Shown: positions 61,810-64,000 of the stretch, one piece after another
Layout of the letters: each line of letters opens with the position of its first letter
Numbering within the stretch: the first letter of the stretch is position 1
Translations under genes and position numbers: made by a program
Assembly (NCBI RefSeq): GCF_026914185.1
Contig: NC_070566.1
Coordinates: forward strand, 3,968,001-4,032,000
Source: Puccinia triticina
Lineage: Eukaryota > Basidiomycota > Pucciniomycetes > Pucciniales > Pucciniaceae
DNA: 64,000 nucleotides
Direction: 5' to 3'
Notes under the pieces: generated by a model
Told to the model about the DNA's origin: nothing
The model's input: the letters and a program-made list of their open reading frames with translations, nothing else
Database searches by the model: none

Positions 61810-62173
61810 TGTAGGTCCATTTGTGATAAAAAACTTACATGGTAAAAATGCTGTAGAAGTAATCCTTACGGAAGAATTTAGTAGAAAACACCCTGTGTTT
61901 CCAGTTAGCCTGATAAAAAGATATGTTCAGAGAGAGAATGAACCAGTGCCTAAACCGTCACCAGTACCTATAGAAGAGCCTTCTTCAAAGGAACAGCTTA
62001 AAGTACATAAAATCCTCAAGGACAAAAAAGAAAGGGTTTCAGGAAAAGACACCAGGTTATACCTTGTAAGATATAGAAACCAATCGGCGGACAAGGATGA
62101 ATGGTTACCAGAGAATAACATCCCTGAGGGTGCTATTCACCTACGCAACTATAGAGCTTCTAAGCGTAAATAA
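61810..62173 (+). CDS. Separated chromodomain end of the polyprotein
   Basis: It continues the integrase C-terminus (GPFVIKNLHGKNAVEVILTE, FPVSLIKRY) into a chromodomain (VHKILKDKKERVSGKDTRLY, LVRYRNQSADKDEWLPENNI) ending RASKRK and stop. Chromodomains at this place direct integration towards marked heterochromatin. It is cut from the rest by the solo LTR, so this copy cannot make the full integrase. Confidence 0.9.
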
Positions 62174-62988
62174 GTCAGCTAAGTTAAGGGTAACTTATCT
62201 TGGTGGTAGGGAATGTCAGCAGGGCTACTAAATTAAGTAGAGCCCAGCTAACTTCTTATGTTAAAATAATTTGAAAACAAATTGCAGCGCAACAGCCCCG
62301 CATAAGTAAAAGATAAAACAAAAATAAGTATTGTATTAAAAATGTAATATTACATATAAGCACCGGCGCGAGAGCGCCGCGCCTTAGAAATGAAAAATAG
62401 AGACCAAACTATCTATCTCTAGCCCCCCAAAAGGTGTGTACTTTACAAAAATAATAGGCTAGATCAAGAGGTAGCCATAAACATGACCAAGATTGTGCAC
62501 GCGTGGTTCTAATAATAAACTGCGCGCGTGCTTGATCTAGTACTTAGAATTAAAGTCGGGTAGCATGGAAAATACCATGCTCCGCGACTCCGCGAGATCA
62601 AGGAAAAAATGACGAGCAATCTGGGCCCCAGAGACCTGGTAAATACCAGGAGATCTGGAGCCAAGAAACCTGAAAAGACCCAATACATGACTTCGAGAAA
62701 CCAAACCATAGAGATTGGCCAGGAGGTCGTGCAGGCTTTCAACGACTGCGACCAAGCGCGGTTGTTATTGCAGAAGCTGTAAGATTCGGAAAAATGTGCT
62801 GCTTCTCTAATATACTCGTGATATATAGATCACGAGTATTCTAGAAAGAAGGGATAAACAACTGGAGATAAAAAGCACGAAAATCAAAGCAAGGAAGCCG
62901 CACCCCATGTTGGAATATATGCTTCAAGCCCCATTTGAGTGGCCAAGCTATATGATCTAATATCCAAAAATCACCAGTAAGACCAACT

Positions 62989-63063
62989 GTGTGTTTAGCT
63001 CAGTGGTACAAGAGCAGCTCTCATGAATGTAGAAGGTCGTGGGTTCAAATCCCACAACACACA
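62989..63063 (+). tRNA. tRNA-like unit in the TRIM 5' LTR
   Basis: Acceptor GTGTGTT pairs perfectly with AACACAC. The D arm is GCTC-AGTGGTACAA-GAGC with A box TAGCTCAGTGG, and the T arm is GTGGG-TTCAAAT-CCCAC with B-box core GTTCAAATC. The 17-nt anticodon arm (GCTCTCATGAATGTAGA) has only about three of five pairs and A at position 33, so decoding is unlikely. Total 75 nt, standard tRNA spacing. Probably a polymerase III promoter or primer-like relic. Confidence 0.7.
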
Positions 63064-63376
63064 ATTCTTTTCACCTGAGTAATTTCAACACATTATCAGT
63101 ACGGATGCTCTCAGTGAATTGAATTAAAGTTGGCTAAACCCTGTGAATACTTGATATTCATGCTTCCATATGCATATGCAATATTCAATTTCATAATTGT
63201 TATGCATTAATCATTATCAATGATGCATGACAAACATACATGATTTGCATATGCAATATTCATAGTTTGTTCATGGTGCATGAAGCCAGGGGGTGTGTTG
63301 GAATATATGCTTCAAGCCCCATTTGAGTGGCCAAGCTATATGATCTAATATCCAAAAATCACCAGTAAGACCAACT

Positions 63377-63451
63377 GTGTGTTTAGCTCAGTGGTACAAG
63401 AGCAGCTCTCATGAATGTAGAAGGTCGTGGGTTCAAATCCCACAACACACA
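63377..63451 (+). tRNA. tRNA-like unit in the TRIM 3' LTR
   Basis: The copy of 62989-63063 in the other LTR, same sequence by eye. Confidence 0.7.
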
Positions 63452-64000
63452 ATTCTTTTCACCTGAGTAATTTCAACACCCCAGTCAGGGGCCAAGATGA
63501 TCTGGAGAATTCAGTCTTGGCCCATGACTAATAGCAGCACTGAGAGAGCAGAGTTCTGATCTTGTGCTCAGAACCAAACAATATATTCAGCCGAGCTCCG
63601 ACCGAGAGGCTGAGGGACTTGGGGACTAGTGAAGAAGTTTGTCGCAGACTCTTCGACTCCTAGGAGACAGAGAACAATATAAAAGGTGGGCCTTTGAGTG
63701 AGTGAAGGCCCCCCAGAATCGTCAACCACTTCATCGCACTGCCAGCCTCGACCCCGTCTACTCAAGACTTGTTCGCCCGCTAGCTCTCCGCTGAAAACCT
63801 GACCCAATTCCCTGTTCTTTTCCTAAGGATTCCCTCCATCGAGTGAGTCCTTTGTTTCTTTTATTCTCTATTGGAGCAATCTCCAATACTCCTGGGAACT
63901 GTATAGTTCAAATACCCCTGCTTCGCAGGCCCCAGACGTACAGGCACCTAAGCACCCCTGCCCAGCAGGCCCTGTAGCACTCCGGAGGGCACTTAAATAC

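Larger units (their letters stand above)
62908..63478 (+). mobile_element. Complete TRIM with tRNA-bearing LTRs, TSD CCCCA
   Basis: Two 183-bp LTRs (62908-63090 and 63296-63478), identical by eye, begin TGTTGGAATATATG and end GAGTAATTTCAACA. The 205-bp internal region has no ORF, starts CATTATCAGTACGGATGC (possible half-tRNA PBS) and ends with the purine tract CCAGGGGGTG. CCCCA flanks both sides, and the empty site is present in the 5' LTR at 53103-53107. The inverted TGTTGGAA/TTTCAACA ends resemble Copia-type LTRs. It is a non-autonomous terminal-repeat retrotransposon in miniature and very young. Confidence 0.93.
52415..64000 (+). mobile_element. Near-intact Ty3/Gypsy chromovirus (truncated by window end)
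   Basis: LTRs start TGTCAGCAGGGCTACTAAAT at 52415 and 62214; over the shared ~1.2 kb they appear identical apart from a later insertion, so the element is very young. The internal part has a spliced upstream ORF (55403-56053), a fused gag-pol ORF (56104-61594) and a chromodomain segment. A 215-bp solo LTR splits the ORF at 61595 and a TRIM sits in the 3' LTR at 62908. The 3' LTR runs past the window end, so the right target duplication is not visible. Confidence 0.93.
62214..64000 (+). repeat. 3' LTR of the chromovirus (runs off the window)
   Basis: It starts after the purine tract GGTGGTAGGGAA. It is identical by eye to the 5' LTR except for the 571-bp TRIM plus 5-bp duplication at 62908-63483. 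Confidence 0.92.

Noticed and set aside
62989..63063. Functional tRNA (anticodon TGA read from the spacing)
   Set aside because: The anticodon stem is poorly paired, position 33 is A, and a Ser tRNA should have a long variable arm. It is kept as a tRNA-like unit only.

Overview
The window looks like repeat-dominated nuclear DNA from a basidiomycete, most likely a rust fungus (Pucciniales). The evidence is short GT-AG introns, Ty3/Gypsy chromoviruses, a transposase-like pseudogene with a GCM1-like zinc finger of a kind I associate with Puccinia genomes, and a secreted cupredoxin-type gene. Species assignment is inference. Nearly everything is mobile DNA, much of it nested, and the sequence itself often supplies target-site duplications and empty sites.

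Layout. 1-2761: two large perfect-looking palindromes. 2896-5486: a foldback element holding a Tourist-like MITE, GGAGTGC arrays and a central array of GACCGGTC hairpins. 5488-12620: a decayed minus-strand Gypsy copy cut by a 216-bp CACTG MITE and by a 5.5-kb CACTA-type foldback, which holds ~172-bp repeats and a further 1.2-kb foldback. 14478-19661: a 5.2-kb Harbinger-type element (TSD TAA) carrying fragments of a NEDD4/Rsp5-type HECT ligase gene and a TPR gene with introns retained, plus a second copy of the 216-bp MITE. 21293-22351: the one host gene that looks intact, a six-exon secreted cupredoxin. 23955-24110: a hairpin MITE with a 9-bp TSD. 26940-28150: a pseudogene of an Ariadne-type RBR ubiquitin ligase. 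29895-39611: a MULE-like transposase pseudogene split by a young 8.2-kb minus-strand LTR retrotransposon (30395-38614). 41342-51544: a three-LTR composite of related non-autonomous elements. 52415-64000: a near-intact chromovirus with a fused gag-pol ORF, itself hit by two small LTR elements that carry tRNA-like sequences.

Two systems stand out. First, the retrotransposons at 30395-38614 and 41342-51544 share ten homologous ~100-124-nt intron-like modules, a pol stop codon that lies inside one of the splice donors, and primer-binding regions matching 50 nt (the whole 3' half) of a tRNA-Tyr. Together these suggest an LTR lineage that uses splicing and an unusual tRNA primer or transfer history. 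Second, two different short LTR families (62908-63478 and 61595-61809) carry tRNA-like units with A and B boxes inside the LTR, a layout comparable to plant Cassandra elements, which carry 5S rRNA.

The nested insertions give a relative history: decayed Gypsy, then foldbacks and MITEs; MULE transposase gene, then LTR retrotransposon; young chromovirus, then TRIM. All homology calls were made by eye from sequence. No database was searched.
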